Shown: positions 1 to 8,216, counted from the first letter of the stretch. The stretch is 64,000 nucleotides of DNA from Dactylosporangium roseum (GCF_025264685.1 NZ_CP073721.1:4207001-4271000), one strand, 5' to 3'. Made by a program: numbers and translations. The notes: a model not told the origin generated them from the sequence alone.

Positions 1-327
1 GTGAAGTGCGCCTCGCTCGCGTCGCCGGACTCGATGGCGGCCAGCGCGCGCACGACCGGTGCGATCTCCAGCACGTCGGCGACGGTGAGATCGCCGGACA
101 GCGGCAGTGTCTGCGGCAGGTAGCCGAGCACGCCGTCGACGGTGACCGAGCCGCCGGTCGGCCGGTGCTCGCCCGCGACCAGCTTGAGCAGCGTGCTCTT
201 ACCCGCCCCGTTGGGCGCGACGAGGCCGGTGCCGGCGGTGAACGTGAGGTCGTCGAAGACGGGGGTGCCGTCCGGCCAGGAAAAGGACAGACCGGTGCAG
301 ACGCACGATCAACTGCCCGTCGAGCAT
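1..327 (-). CDS. ABC-F type ATPase, N-terminal part (runs off left edge; 5' frame problem)
   Basis: Reading leftward, the translation contains TGLSFSWPDGTPVFDDL, then a Walker A region APNGAGKSTLL and GYLPQTLPLSGDLTVADVL. This is the start of the first nucleotide-binding domain of an ABC-F (Uup/EttA-like) ATPase, a soluble family that acts on ribosomes and in some members gives antibiotic protection. The conserved frame has a TGA only five codons before the first conserved residue and no usable start after it. An ATG at 327 opens another frame (MLDGQLIV) that would join if four bases at 300-303 were three. This is either a one-base frameshift, a sequence error or a very unusual start. The rest of the gene lies outside the window. 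Confidence 0.7.
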
Positions 328-377
328 ATCAGCCCGCGTCGACCGGCCACCCGAGCCGCTTGATACTGGTCGGTAAC

Positions 378-674
378 ATGTTGGCCGTGACCGTCTACGT
401 CCTCGCCCAGATCAGCATCCACGACCGCCGGCGCTACGACCGGTACGCCGCGCGGTTCATGCCCGTCCTCACGCGGTATCAGGGGCGGCTGCTCGCCGCC
501 GACGAGGCGCCCGTCACCGTCGAGGGCTCGTGGCCGTACGACAAGGTCGTGCTGATGGCGTTCGAGGACCGCGCCGCGTTCGAGCGATGGGCGAACTCCC
601 CGGAGTACCGGGAGATCTCCGAGGACCGGCTCGCCGCGACCGACGGCGTCGTGCTCACTGTGCAGGGCTTCTGA
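378..674 (+). CDS. DUF1330 family protein
   Basis: A 98-residue protein starting MLAVTVYVLAQISIHDR, with the family features YDRYAARFMPVLTRYQGRLLA, a central FEDRAAFERWANSPEY and a closing GVVLTVQGF. These match DUF1330, small dimeric ferredoxin-like-fold (alpha/beta-barrel superfamily) proteins of unknown reaction. An in-frame GTG three codons later is an alternative start. It is divergent from the ABC-F gene with about 50 bases between them. The stop codon TGA is also the first three bases of a half-copy of an intergenic repeat, so the gene end and the repeat are fused. No catalytic role can be stated. Confidence 0.75.
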   Translation: MLAVTVYVLAQISIHDRRRYDRYAARFMPVLTRYQGRLLAADEAPVTVEGSWPYDKVVLMAFEDRAAFERWANSPEYREISEDRLAATDGVVLTVQGF

Positions 675-712
675 TCGTGGAGTCGCCCGGCCCGGAGCGC
701 ACCGTTCCATCG
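672..712. repeat. Half-copy of the CATGATCATGG palindromic repeat
   Basis: TGATCGTGGAGTCGCCCGG followed by CCCGGAGCGCACCGT matches the right flank of the full repeats near 18.1 and 48.7 kb and the half-copy near 58.8 kb. The left arm is missing. It supplies the stop codon of the DUF1330 gene. Confidence 0.6.
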
Positions 713-790
713 ACGCATACCCTCCCGCGCCACGGGCGACGGCACCTCCGGTGTGATGGACACGTGCGGCGCCGGCACTAGGCTCCCGGC

Positions 791-2323
791 ATGGCGGATG
801 GCGGGCCCGGCGCGGCGGACCGGGTGGCACCTGTGGTGCGCGAGATCCTGGCGGTGACCCCGGCGGGATGCTCCTGGCTGCAACCGGTCCGCGACGGCGG
901 CGGCCGGGTGGTGGACTTCCGCGTCGAGGCGGTCAGCGGCCAGGTCAGCGACATCCACGGGCGGGGCGTCGAGCGGGTCGGGGCGCTCGTCGGCGAGCTG
1001 TATCCGACGCTGATCGGCGGTCCGCTGTGGCAGGCGTACCACGACGTGCTGGCCACCGGTACCCCGCGCCGGTTGCCCGCGTACCGGTACCGCGAGAGCA
1101 GTGCCGGTGTCGTGGCCGAGTCGACGTTCGAGGTCAGTGTCCACCGGGTCCTCGGCGGTGTGCTGGCGTGCTGGGAGCGGCTCGACGAGGAGCAGCGGCG
1201 ACTGGAGCGTACCGAGCATCTCGGCCGCCTGGGCTGGTCCGAATACGACCTCACGACCGGGCGGATCGACTGGTCCCCGGGCATGTACCGCATCTTCGAG
1301 CGGGATCCCGCCCTCGGCCCGATGTCCCGCACGGAGCTGACCGCCGCCGTCATCCCCGACGACCGGGCACTGCCGGAGACCGCCTGGCAGACCCTCGACA
1401 GCGGCGCCACGTCCGACGTGACGGTGCGGTTCCGGGCCGGCGCCGGCGTGAAGTACCTGCGGGTCATCTCCGACGTCGCACGCGACGCCGACGGCGTGTC
1501 GCTGAAGATCTACTCCGTCGTGCAGGACGTCACCGCCCGGGAGGACTCGCGGACCGCGATCCAGCGGCTCCGCGACCTGCTGCACACCCGCGAGACGACG
1601 GCGCTGGCCGAGCACCGGCTCGCCGGCCAGCTACAGAACATGATCCAGCCGGTGCCCCGGGAGCCGTTCCCGCTCGCCGGCCTCCAGGCGACCGTCAGCT
1701 ATGTGCCGGCGGAGCGTGCCGTGCAGGTCGGCGGCGACTGGTACCACGCGCAGACGCTCCCCGACGGCCACGTCGCCCTCGGTGTCGGCGACGTGGCCGG
1801 CCACGGCCTCGAAGCCGCGAGCGGCATGGCCCACCTGCGGTTCGCGCTCGTCGCCTGGCTGTCGATCGGCATCCGCGACCCCGGTGTCCTGCTCGGCCAC
1901 ATGAACCGCCTCAGCGCGCAACTGTGCCTCACCGGAACCGCCGTGGTCGCGCTCTTCGACCCGGCGGCGCGCACCCTGTGCTGGGCGCGCGCCGGGCACA
2001 TGCCGCCGCTGCTGACCCGCGCCGGCGCGGCCGACGGGCTCGACCCTCCGCCGGGCCTGCTGCTCGGCGCCGACGACGACGCGGGCTACCCGGTCGCCGT
2101 CGACCGCCTACAGCCGGACGACCTGCTGCTGTTCTACACCGACGGGCTCGTCGAGCGACGGTCGGCGAACGTTGCCGAACGGCTCGACGCGGTGCGCCGC
2201 GACCTCGTGGACGTCTGGGCCGAGCCCGGCGAGCCGGCGCTGGCCCGGCTCCGCGACCTGCTGCACCGTCCCAGCCCCGACGACGACACCTGCACCCTCG
2301 CGGTGCGCGTCCTGCCCGACTGA
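791..2323 (+). CDS. PAS-containing SpoIIE-type PP2C serine phosphatase
   Basis: A 510-residue cytoplasmic protein. Residues about 15-125 look like a divergent PAS-type sensor and 140-250 are a clear PAS fold (LGWSEYDLTTGRIDWSPGMY to IYSVVQDVTARE). Residues about 300-508 are a PP2C phosphatase with VGGDWY near 313, GDVAGHG near 333 and SPDDDTCTLAV at the end, which carry the metal-binding acids. The residue after GGDWY is His rather than the common Asp. The family dephosphorylates STAS anti-anti-sigma factors. Just such an antagonist and its kinase lie convergently downstream, so the likely role is the input phosphatase of that partner switch. The input signal is unknown. Confidence 0.88.
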   Translation: MADGGPGAADRVAPVVREILAVTPAGCSWLQPVRDGGGRVVDFRVEAVSGQVSDIHGRGVERVGALVGELYPTLIGGPLWQAYHDVLATGTPRRLPAYRYRESSAGVVAESTFEVSVHRVLGGVLACWERLDEEQRRLERTEHLGRLGWSEYDLTTGRIDWSPGMYRIFERDPALGPMSRTELTAAVIPDDRALPETAWQTLDSGATSDVTVRFRAGAGVKYLRVISDVARDADGVSLKIYSVVQDVTAREDSRTAIQRLRDLLHTRETTALAEHRLAGQLQNMIQPVPREPFPLAGLQATVSYVPAERAVQVGGDWYHAQTLPDGHVALGVGDVAGHGLEAASGMAHLRFALVAWLSIGIRDPGVLLGHMNRLSAQLCLTGTAVVALFDPAARTLCWARAGHMPPLLTRAGAADGLDPPPGLLLGADDDAGYPVAVDRLQPDDLLLFYTDGLVERRSANVAERLDAVRRDLVDVWAEPGEPALARLRDLLHRPSPDDDTCTLAVRVLPD

Positions 2324-2353
2324 CGCCCGAACGCTGGAAACGGCACCCCCCGC

Positions 2354-2764
2354 TCAGAGGTCGAGGCACATCCGCACGACGGTGCCGCCGGGAGCGGCGA
2401 ACGCGGTCACCTCGTCGCAGACCCGCTCGACGATCGCCAGGCCGCGGCCACCGGCGGCGTCGGCCGGTGGCATGTCCCGCCCGAACGTCCGCACCGGCCC
2501 GCTGTCCAGCACCTCGCAGTACAACCTGTCCGCCTCGGCCCACAGCCGGACGGTCCCGCCGCCGGAGGTGTACTGCAACGTGTTGGTCGCCAGCTCGTTG
2601 ACCGCCAGCACCAGCAGCTCCGCCCGTAGCGGCGGCAGGCCCAGGGCGACCGCGCGGGCGCACACGAACGTGCGCACCACCGTCAGGTGGGTCGGCGCGG
2701 TGTAGGAGGTCGTGTCCGCGCCGTGTGCCCGGGCGGCCGGGTCCACCGGGTGCTGCTCAGGCAT
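2354..2764 (-). CDS. Anti-sigma regulatory serine kinase (RsbW/HATPase_c_2 type)
   Basis: A 136-residue GHKL-fold ATPase. LAVNELATNTLQY is the N box, EVLDSGPVR the first glycine/aspartate box, and AGGRGLAIVERV the second glycine box. There is no histidine-kinase dimerisation domain, as expected for the RsbW/SpoIIAB class, which bind a sigma factor and phosphorylate a STAS antagonist. Its start codon overlaps the end of the upstream STAS gene by eight bases, so the two are translationally coupled. The PP2C phosphatase gene converges from the other side. No sigma factor gene is nearby, so the target is unknown or encoded elsewhere. Confidence 0.85.
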   Translation of the reverse strand: MPEQHPVDPAARAHGADTTSYTAPTHLTVVRTFVCARAVALGLPPLRAELLVLAVNELATNTLQYTSGGGTVRLWAEADRLYCEVLDSGPVRTFGRDMPPADAAGGRGLAIVERVCDEVTAFAAPGGTVVRMCLDL

Positions 2765-3095
2765 GGCCGGCGCGCGCGCTGTCCGAGGGCGGCGGGCTCA
2801 GCAGGTCGGCGACGCCGGTGACCTGCAGCACGTGCGCGACCACGCCACCCGCGTTGACCAGGTAGAGCCGGTGGCCCTCCTGCTGCGCGGCCCGGTGCGC
2901 GGCGACCAGGCCGTGGACCCCGCTGGAGTCGAGGAACTGCAGCTCGTCGGCGTCGACGACCACGACCGGCGCCGTGCGCACGGCCGACATGAGCACGGCC
3001 GTGAACTGCTCCCGGCTCGCGAGGTCGCACTCGCCGGCGAGCGCCACGACGACACGGCCGGGCTCGACCGAGGTCCTCGACTCGAAGCGCGCCAT
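2757..3095 (-). CDS. STAS-domain anti-anti-sigma factor
   Basis: A 112-residue single STAS domain with beta strand VVVALAGECDLASRE, VVVVDADELQFLDSSGVHGL and a C-terminal helix ending VTGVADLL. The serine pair in FLDSSGV is the usual phospho-acceptor position. By family logic the unphosphorylated form captures the kinase encoded just downstream and frees a sigma factor, while the PP2C enzyme encoded convergently restores the unphosphorylated state. It is first in a two-gene operon. The C-terminal PPPSDSARAGHA is likely a disordered tail. Confidence 0.87.
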   Translation of the reverse strand: MARFESRTSVEPGRVVVALAGECDLASREQFTAVLMSAVRTAPVVVVDADELQFLDSSGVHGLVAAHRAAQQEGHRLYLVNAGGVVAHVLQVTGVADLLSPPPSDSARAGHA

Positions 3096-3302
3096 GCGGT
3101 TGTGGCCTCACTTCCACGCGCCGGGGCAATATCAGGCCACCATCATGTCATCGATCGTCCGTCAGCGCGTCAGGGAGTTTCCCGCACGGCCGCGGCGGGG
3201 AGGCCCGGTGCCGGTTCGCCCTCACCGCTCGTGCGCGCGCCGTGACCGGATCCCGGCGTGCGATACAAATACGTGGGGACATACGCAGTACGGGGAGGCA
3301 GC

Positions 3303-4538
3303 GTGAGCACCGAAGACGTCGTCGTCACCGGGATCGGCGCGACCACACCGCTGGGTGGGGATGTCGCGTCGCTCTGGGACGGCATGCTGGCGGGGCGCTC
3401 GGGGGTCCGCCGGATCGACGACCTGCTGGCCGGCTACGAGCACGCGCGGGACATGCCGACGAAGATCGGCGCGCCGATGGCGGTCTCGCCCGACACCGTG
3501 CTGACCCGCGTCCAGGCCCGCCGGATGGACCGCTGCGAGCAGGCCGCCCTCGTCGCCGCCAGGCAGGCCTGGGCCGACGCCGGCGCTCCCGGGGCCGAGC
3601 CGGAGCGGCTGGCGGTCGTCGTCGGCACCGGCATCGGCGGGGTCACCACGCTGCTGGACCAGGACGACCTGATCGAGGAGAGAGGCCCGGGCAAGGTCTC
3701 GCCGCTGACCGTGCCGATGCTCATGCCCAACGGGCCGGCGGCCTGGGTGAGCCTGGAGTACGGCGCCCGGGCCGGGGTGTACACCACGGTCTCGGCGTGC
3801 GCGTCCGGTGCCGAGGCACTCGCGCTCGCGGTCCGGCTCATCCGCTCCGGCGAGGCCGACGTCGTCATCGCGGGCGGTGCCGAGGCGGCCATCACGCCGC
3901 TGACCGTCGCCGGCTTCGCGCAGGCACGCACGCTGTCCAAGCGCAACGACGAGCCGGAGCGCGCGTCCCGCCCGTTCGACGTCGACCGCGACGGTTTCGT
4001 GCTCGGCGAGGGCGCCGGCGTGCTGGTCCTGGAGCGCGCGAGCTTCGCGGCCGCCCGCGGCGCCCGGGTCCTCGGCCGGCTCGCCGGCTACGGGATCACC
4101 GCCGACGCGCACCACATCACCGGCCCCGACCCGACCGGCGCCGGGCAGATCCGGGCCATGCGCAGGGCGGTCGCCGACGCGGGCCTGAGCCCCGAGGACG
4201 TCGACCACGTCAACTGCCACGCCACCTCGACGGTCGTCGGCGACGTCGGCGAGGCGGCCGCGGTGCGGGCCGCGCTCGGCGACCACGTGGTGCTCACCGC
4301 GCCCAAGTCCAGCCTCGGCCACCTGGTCGGCGCGGCCGGCGCGGTGGAAGGCATCGTGACGCTGCTGTCGATCGCCGAGGGCGTCGTCCCCGCGACGCTC
4401 AACCTGGAGCACAAGGCCCCGGAGGTCGGCCTCGACGTGGTGGCCGGACAGCCGCGCAAGCTGCGCCTGCGCGCGGCGCTGTGCAACTCGTTCGGCTTCG
4501 GCGGGCAGAACGTCTCCCTGGTCTTCACCTCCGCCTGA
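3303..4538 (+). CDS. fabF: Beta-ketoacyl-ACP synthase II (KAS II), orphan copy
   Basis: A 411-residue thiolase-fold condensing enzyme that elongates acyl-ACP with malonyl-ACP. The active-site Cys166 sits in SACASGAEAL, with His306 in NCHATST, Lys335 in PKSS and His340 in LGHLVGAAG, all as expected for KAS II. The GTG start is chosen because GGGGAGG lies a few bases upstream; an in-frame ATG at 3258 has no such site. No acyl carrier protein, FabD or FabH gene is next to it, unlike the usual actinomycete fatty-acid cluster. It is therefore a stand-alone copy, possibly secondary or for a specialised lipid. Confidence 0.9.
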   Translation: MSTEDVVVTGIGATTPLGGDVASLWDGMLAGRSGVRRIDDLLAGYEHARDMPTKIGAPMAVSPDTVLTRVQARRMDRCEQAALVAARQAWADAGAPGAEPERLAVVVGTGIGGVTTLLDQDDLIEERGPGKVSPLTVPMLMPNGPAAWVSLEYGARAGVYTTVSACASGAEALALAVRLIRSGEADVVIAGGAEAAITPLTVAGFAQARTLSKRNDEPERASRPFDVDRDGFVLGEGAGVLVLERASFAAARGARVLGRLAGYGITADAHHITGPDPTGAGQIRAMRRAVADAGLSPEDVDHVNCHATSTVVGDVGEAAAVRAALGDHVVLTAPKSSLGHLVGAAGAVEGIVTLLSIAEGVVPATLNLEHKAPEVGLDVVAGQPRKLRLRAALCNSFGFGGQNVSLVFTSA

Positions 4539-4622
4539 GCGAGCCGCGCCGCACCCGTCGGGCGCCGGCCGCGGCCGTCTCCGCGTGGAGAGGGCACCTT
4601 GTGGCGCGCGCCTGACGCGGCG

Positions 4623-5738
4623 TCAGGTCCCGGGCCGCGCCCTGCGGCTGGTCACCGGGAGCCGGTGGAACGGGATGGGCCGGTCGGCGGACCAGGGCGC
4701 GGGCGGGGCGGTCGTGAGCGAGGCGAAGCGCAGCAGCACCCCTTCGTAGCGGACCCGCCAGGCGGCGAACTCGCGCCACGCCTGGTCGCGGTCCTTCCTG
4801 AGCTGCGCGCCGGCGGCGACGAGCCGGCGGCACGCGTCGTCGTACTCCTCCCGGGTCACCGCGATCGGGGGGTCGCGCCGGCCGTCGGCGTCGTACGGCA
4901 TGTCGTAGGGCATGTGGAAGTAGTCGCCGATGCGCCGCAGCGCGAGGTGGCCGGCGCGCAGGCACAGGCCGGCGTGGGACGGCTGGGTCCCCTGGGCGAT
5001 GAACGTCGACGAGACGAGCGCGGCGGAGTCCAGGACCGCTCCGGCGGCGGTGACCCAGTGCCGGTCCGGTGAGGGTGAGCGGAAGAAGACCAGGATCGGG
5101 TTGGACGAGTGTGTCTCCTCCAGTTCGTTGAACCACCTGGTCCAGTCGTGCCAGTACTCGTCGAGCAGTTCGACGCCCTTGGCCCGCAACAGTCGCTCCA
5201 GCAGTTCGGTCGCCGACGGGGGAGTGCCCGCCTCGACCTCCAGCGCGGTCACGAGCACCTCCCGCCGGGAGTAGCTCGCGTACAGGGCCGGAAGGTAGTT
5301 GATCACCATCGCGAGCAGGCCGAGGCCGAACATCGCCTCGACGAACTGCGTCACGCCGGTCGCGAGGCCGCCCGGCCGGTGGAAGCCGAGCGTCAGCAGC
5401 GACGATCCGCTGTCCAGCACCGCGTCCTGCCAGGGGCGCACGCCCAGCGACCAGAACACCGCGGCGAACCCGGCCAGGAGGAGCGCGAGCCAGGCCACCG
5501 GCAGCGCCAGCACCGTGACCGGGCCGAACAGCACCAGCACGTGGTCACAGTCGTGATAGGTGCGCGCCCTGCGCAGCCGCAGGTCGAACAACGCCCGGAC
5601 GGCGACCATCACCCAGCGCGTGATCAGGACCGTCGTGCCGCGCGGCACCGCCAGGGTGCGCGCCGCGGAGAACGCGGTGGACAGGACCGTCGCCGCCCCC
5701 AGCAGCCCGGCCAGCAACGCGAGGATGTCACGGCCCAT
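4623..5738 (-). CDS. Membrane protein with a channel-like pore segment
   Basis: A 371-residue protein. Membrane spans are predicted near the N-terminus (ILALLAGLLGAATVLSTAF), around 80-110 (LALPVAWLALLLAGFAAVFW) and around 150 (FVEAMFGLGLLAMVINYL). Between the last two spans lies SGSSLLTLGFHRPGG, which resembles the P-loop layout of two-TM potassium channels with the TVGYG filter replaced. About 200 soluble residues follow (VEAGTPPSATELLERLLRAKG, then a helical region). ATG 5738 is preferred over an upstream TTG because a GGGG run precedes it. Channel function is an inference from topology. It converges on fabF. Confidence 0.55.
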   Translation of the reverse strand: MGRDILALLAGLLGAATVLSTAFSAARTLAVPRGTTVLITRWVMVAVRALFDLRLRRARTYHDCDHVLVLFGPVTVLALPVAWLALLLAGFAAVFWSLGVRPWQDAVLDSGSSLLTLGFHRPGGLATGVTQFVEAMFGLGLLAMVINYLPALYASYSRREVLVTALEVEAGTPPSATELLERLLRAKGVELLDEYWHDWTRWFNELEETHSSNPILVFFRSPSPDRHWVTAAGAVLDSAALVSSTFIAQGTQPSHAGLCLRAGHLALRRIGDYFHMPYDMPYDADGRRDPPIAVTREEYDDACRRLVAAGAQLRKDRDQAWREFAAWRVRYEGVLLRFASLTTAPPAPWSADRPIPFHRLPVTSRRARPGT

Positions 5739-5873
5739 GTCGGTGCCCCGGAAGCGAACTTCAGCGTGATCTCTCAAGGTACCCCCGGCGCCGAGCGGCG
5801 GCCGGACTCACCTCGCCGCCCACCCCGGGCTTCACCCCGCGGCGGCCCGCGGCGGACGTATGTTGGGAAGTGG

Positions 5874-6002
5874 CCTGCAAGACAAGCGGGAGAGCAAAAC
5901 TGGTAAAACAGTGGAGCTGAGAGGTCGGAAGATCGAAAGGTCGGACGACGATCCCCACTACCTGACCCGGGCAACACCGGCGAAGGGAAATTGCCTTGCA
6001 GG
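5874..6002 (+). promoter_or_regulatory. TPP (thiamine pyrophosphate) riboswitch-like aptamer, orphan
   Basis: A structured, unusually A-rich stretch. An 8-bp perfect P1 helix pairs CCTGCAAG (5874-5881) with CTTGCAGG (5995-6002). Inside, in the right order, are GCTGAGA (5916-5922), the TPP-specific P3 loop element, and a segment at 5960-5988 running ACCTGACCCGGGCAAC then ACCGGCGAAGGGA. This matches the E. coli thiM aptamer core (ACCUGAUCUGGAUAAU then GCCAGCGUAGGGA) with mostly transition differences. TPP riboswitches in actinobacteria normally precede thiC or thiE/thiO/thiS/thiG. Here an intrinsic terminator follows eight bases later, and the next genes downstream face the opposite way. Confidence 0.72.
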
Positions 6003-6009
6003 TCACGCA

Positions 6010-6046
6010 GGCCGCGACGTCCAGCCAAGACGCCGCGGCCTTCTTT
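6010..6046 (+). terminator. Intrinsic terminator directly after the TPP-like aptamer
   Basis: GGCCGCG and CGCGGCC form the base of a stem, extended by CGTC/GACG across one mismatch around a CAGCCAA loop, followed by TTCTTT. The T-run is on the plus-strand side only, so it terminates transcription coming from the aptamer. This is the classic off-switch layout for such a riboswitch. Confidence 0.7.
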
Positions 6047-6072
6047 GTGCGCTCAGCCCGCCAGGTGGCCGG

Positions 6073-6966
6073 CTATTCCACCGGGAAGTCGAAGTACGTG
6101 CGCGGGAACGGCTCGCCGCCGAGCGTGTAGTGCCACCACTCCTTCGGGTAGTTGGCGAACCCACCCGTGGCCATCAGCCGGGTGAGCAACGCCCGGTTGT
6201 CCCGGGCCACGGTGCTCAGTCCCGGCGCCGCCGTGTGAGCCAGCGGGTCGAAGCAGTCGAACCCGGTGCCCATGTCGATGCTGTTGTCCGGGAACCGTTG
6301 CCCCGCCGGCGCGGTGCAGGCGACGAGCGGCCGGTCCGGCGGGTACGAGGGCTGGTCGCCGTGCGGCGCGGCGACCAGCGTCAGGTCCACCGTGCTGCCC
6401 CGGCTGTGCGCGGTCGGCCCGCCGATGTACCCCTCGTCGAAGAGCGCGGACTTGTCGACCTCGGGGTAGAACTCAGCCTTCATCCGCTGGTCGCGGTCGC
6501 CGGCCCAGCGGATGAAGTCGTCGACGGCCTGCTGCGGGCGATAGCAGTCGTACACCTTCAGGCTGTACCCGCGGGCGAGCGCGGCGGTCTGCACACGGTG
6601 CAGCGCCTCGGCGGCCTGCCGGGCGAGCAGGCAGCGCGGCTGCCGGTAGCCGGCGACCGGCCGGCCGACAAAATTGTGCGCGGTGGCGTACCGGATGTCG
6701 GTCAGGATGCTGGGATCTACGTCCGGCAGCGCGACGAACCCGGGCGGGACCGGGGCGAGCGATGCCCCGGACGGGCCGGGCGGTGACGGCTCGGCGGCTG
6801 GCGGCGACACCCCCGAGGTCGGTGACGAGCCGGTGGCTGAGTGTGACGCCCGGGCCGACGGCGCCGACCGGGCGGGCCCGCCGCACGAGGCGGCCAGCGC
6901 ACAGGCCGCGGCGGCGACCAGGACGCGGACGACCCACCCGACCCGCCAGCCTGACGCGAGGTACAT
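6073..6966 (-). CDS. D-alanyl-D-alanine dipeptidase-like lipoprotein (VanX/M15D)
   Basis: A 297-residue protein. A signal peptide with lipobox LAASC near residue 28 is followed by a Ser/Pro/Ala-rich linker, then an M15D metallopeptidase domain from about residue 78. Zinc-ligand motifs are SRGSTVDLTL (His within TAHSRG, Asp in VDLTL) and EWWHY (catalytic Glu, ligand His); YDCYRPQQAVDDF is also typical. VanX enzymes cleave D-Ala-D-Ala dipeptide, and cell-surface homologues are usually seen as general peptidoglycan dipeptidases. No vanH or vanA-like ligase is nearby, so glycopeptide resistance is not supported. It lies just beyond the orphan riboswitch, facing it. Confidence 0.85.
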   Translation of the reverse strand: MYLASGWRVGWVVRVLVAAAACALAASCGGPARSAPSARASHSATGSSPTSGVSPPAAEPSPPGPSGASLAPVPPGFVALPDVDPSILTDIRYATAHNFVGRPVAGYRQPRCLLARQAAEALHRVQTAALARGYSLKVYDCYRPQQAVDDFIRWAGDRDQRMKAEFYPEVDKSALFDEGYIGGPTAHSRGSTVDLTLVAAPHGDQPSYPPDRPLVACTAPAGQRFPDNSIDMGTGFDCFDPLAHTAAPGLSTVARDNRALLTRLMATGGFANYPKEWWHYTLGGEPFPRTYFDFPVE

Positions 6967-7088
6967 GCCCAGATTATTCGGCTTTGTACGCGGATCGATG
7001 CCCTCCGGGTCGGCTCAGCGGCGGCCACCCGGCGCTCATCCGTCCGGGCGAGGACCGATAGCGACGGTGTTCCGGTTGGTGGCTGCCG

Positions 7089-8216
7089 GTGCGGGTACCG
7101 CTCCGCGGTGCGGGACCGGCACCGGAACCGGGCCGGGCCGGCTCGGCGCCCGGTTCCCCATCGAGCGGCCCGATCCCGGCGACCGCCACCGGCGTCGCGG
7201 GCCTCGTCGGCGCCGCCGACATCCCGCTGCGGGAGACCGTCTTGCCCGGCTGGACCGGTCATGACACGGGCCCGGCCGCTCCCGCGCACCGGCTGGCCGG
7301 AGTGACCGGCTTCAAGTGGCTGTACGAGGACCCGCCGGGCCTCGTACCCGCCTGGTACCTCCCCGGCGGCGACCTCGCCGAGGCACTCGCCGCTGCCGCC
7401 GGCCCGGCAGCCAAGACCAAGGTCCTGCTCAGGGCCGCGACGCGGCTGCGGCTCGCCCCGCTGTACGTGCTCGCCGTCGCCGTCGCCGGGATCCTCCTCG
7501 CCCGGGCCGGTCCGCGGACGCGGGACCACCTGATCGCCGCCAACTCCACCAACGTGGCCAACCTCGATCAGCACCGGGTCTGGACGCTGGTGACCAGCGC
7601 GTTCGTCGTCACCGAGCCGCTCGGCGCGCTCACGGCCGTCCACCTGCTGATGCTCACCGGCGCCGCCGAGCTGCTGTGGGGACGACGGCGCCTGGTCGAG
7701 GTGTTCCTCCTGACCCACGTCGTCACGAGCTGCCTGGTCTACGCCCTGCTGCGGACCGGGATCCGGTACGAGTGGGTCGAGCGCGCAACCGCCACGGCCA
7801 GCGACGTCGGCACGAGCTACGGCGCGCACGCGGTCGGCGGGGCACTCGCGTTCAGCCTTCCGGTGCGGGCGCGGCGCGTGCTCGTACCGCTGGCGCTCGC
7901 CGCCGTGCTGCTGCCGCTGGTCGGCGAGCGTACGTTCACCGACGTGGGCCACCTGCTGTCCACCCTCATCGGCCTGCTCGCCGGCTGGCAGATGCGCCGC
8001 CGCCCGCTGGCCGGGCGCCCGCGCCGCCCCGCGCGGATGCGCGACGACCGGCCGATGGCATTCGCGTTCGGCGCTCAGGAGCAGGCCCGGACGGGTGCTG
8101 GTCCTGAGCGCCGACCGGGCCGACCGGGCGCGGCTGACCGGCGTCCTCACCGGCGTCGGCGGCGCGCCGGTCGGATCGTAGGCCCGCCGCCGCATGGTAC
8201 GGCGGAGCGCGGGTAG
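7089..8216 (+). CDS. Rhomboid-like multi-spanning membrane protein (1)
   Basis: Six hydrophobic segments lie between about residues 120 and 300, from APLYVLAVAVAGILLARAG to LLSTLIGLLAGW. A rhomboid-type core is visible: GTSYGAHAVGGALAF could hold the nucleophile serine, and DVGHLLSTLIGLLAG the histidine helix. The first 100 residues and the Arg/Pro-rich last 60 are low complexity, so the true start may be a GTG near 7302 just before TGFKWLYEDP. A second, different rhomboid-like gene follows after about 40 bases. Protease activity is plausible but unproven; several actinobacterial members are inactive. Confidence 0.6.
   Translation: MRVPLRGAGPAPEPGRAGSAPGSPSSGPIPATATGVAGLVGAADIPLRETVLPGWTGHDTGPAAPAHRLAGVTGFKWLYEDPPGLVPAWYLPGGDLAEALAAAAGPAAKTKVLLRAATRLRLAPLYVLAVAVAGILLARAGPRTRDHLIAANSTNVANLDQHRVWTLVTSAFVVTEPLGALTAVHLLMLTGAAELLWGRRRLVEVFLLTHVVTSCLVYALLRTGIRYEWVERATATASDVGTSYGAHAVGGALAFSLPVRARRVLVPLALAAVLLPLVGERTFTDVGHLLSTLIGLLAGWQMRRRPLAGRPRRPARMRDDRPMAFAFGAQEQARTGAGPERRPGRPGAADRRPHRRRRRAGRIVGPPPHGTAERG

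Noticed and set aside
5874..6002. The structured RNA as a cyclic-di-AMP (ydaO-type) or cobalamin riboswitch
   Set aside because: ydaO-type elements do occur near cell-wall enzymes, but the conserved GCTGAGA and ACCTGA...AGGGA order fits TPP only, and the cobalamin box is absent. It is also on the wrong strand to control the VanX-like gene.
6073..6966. The VanX-like gene as evidence of glycopeptide resistance
   Set aside because: No vanH, vanA/B-type ligase or vanRS genes are nearby, and surface lipoprotein M15D enzymes are common peptidoglycan dipeptidases.
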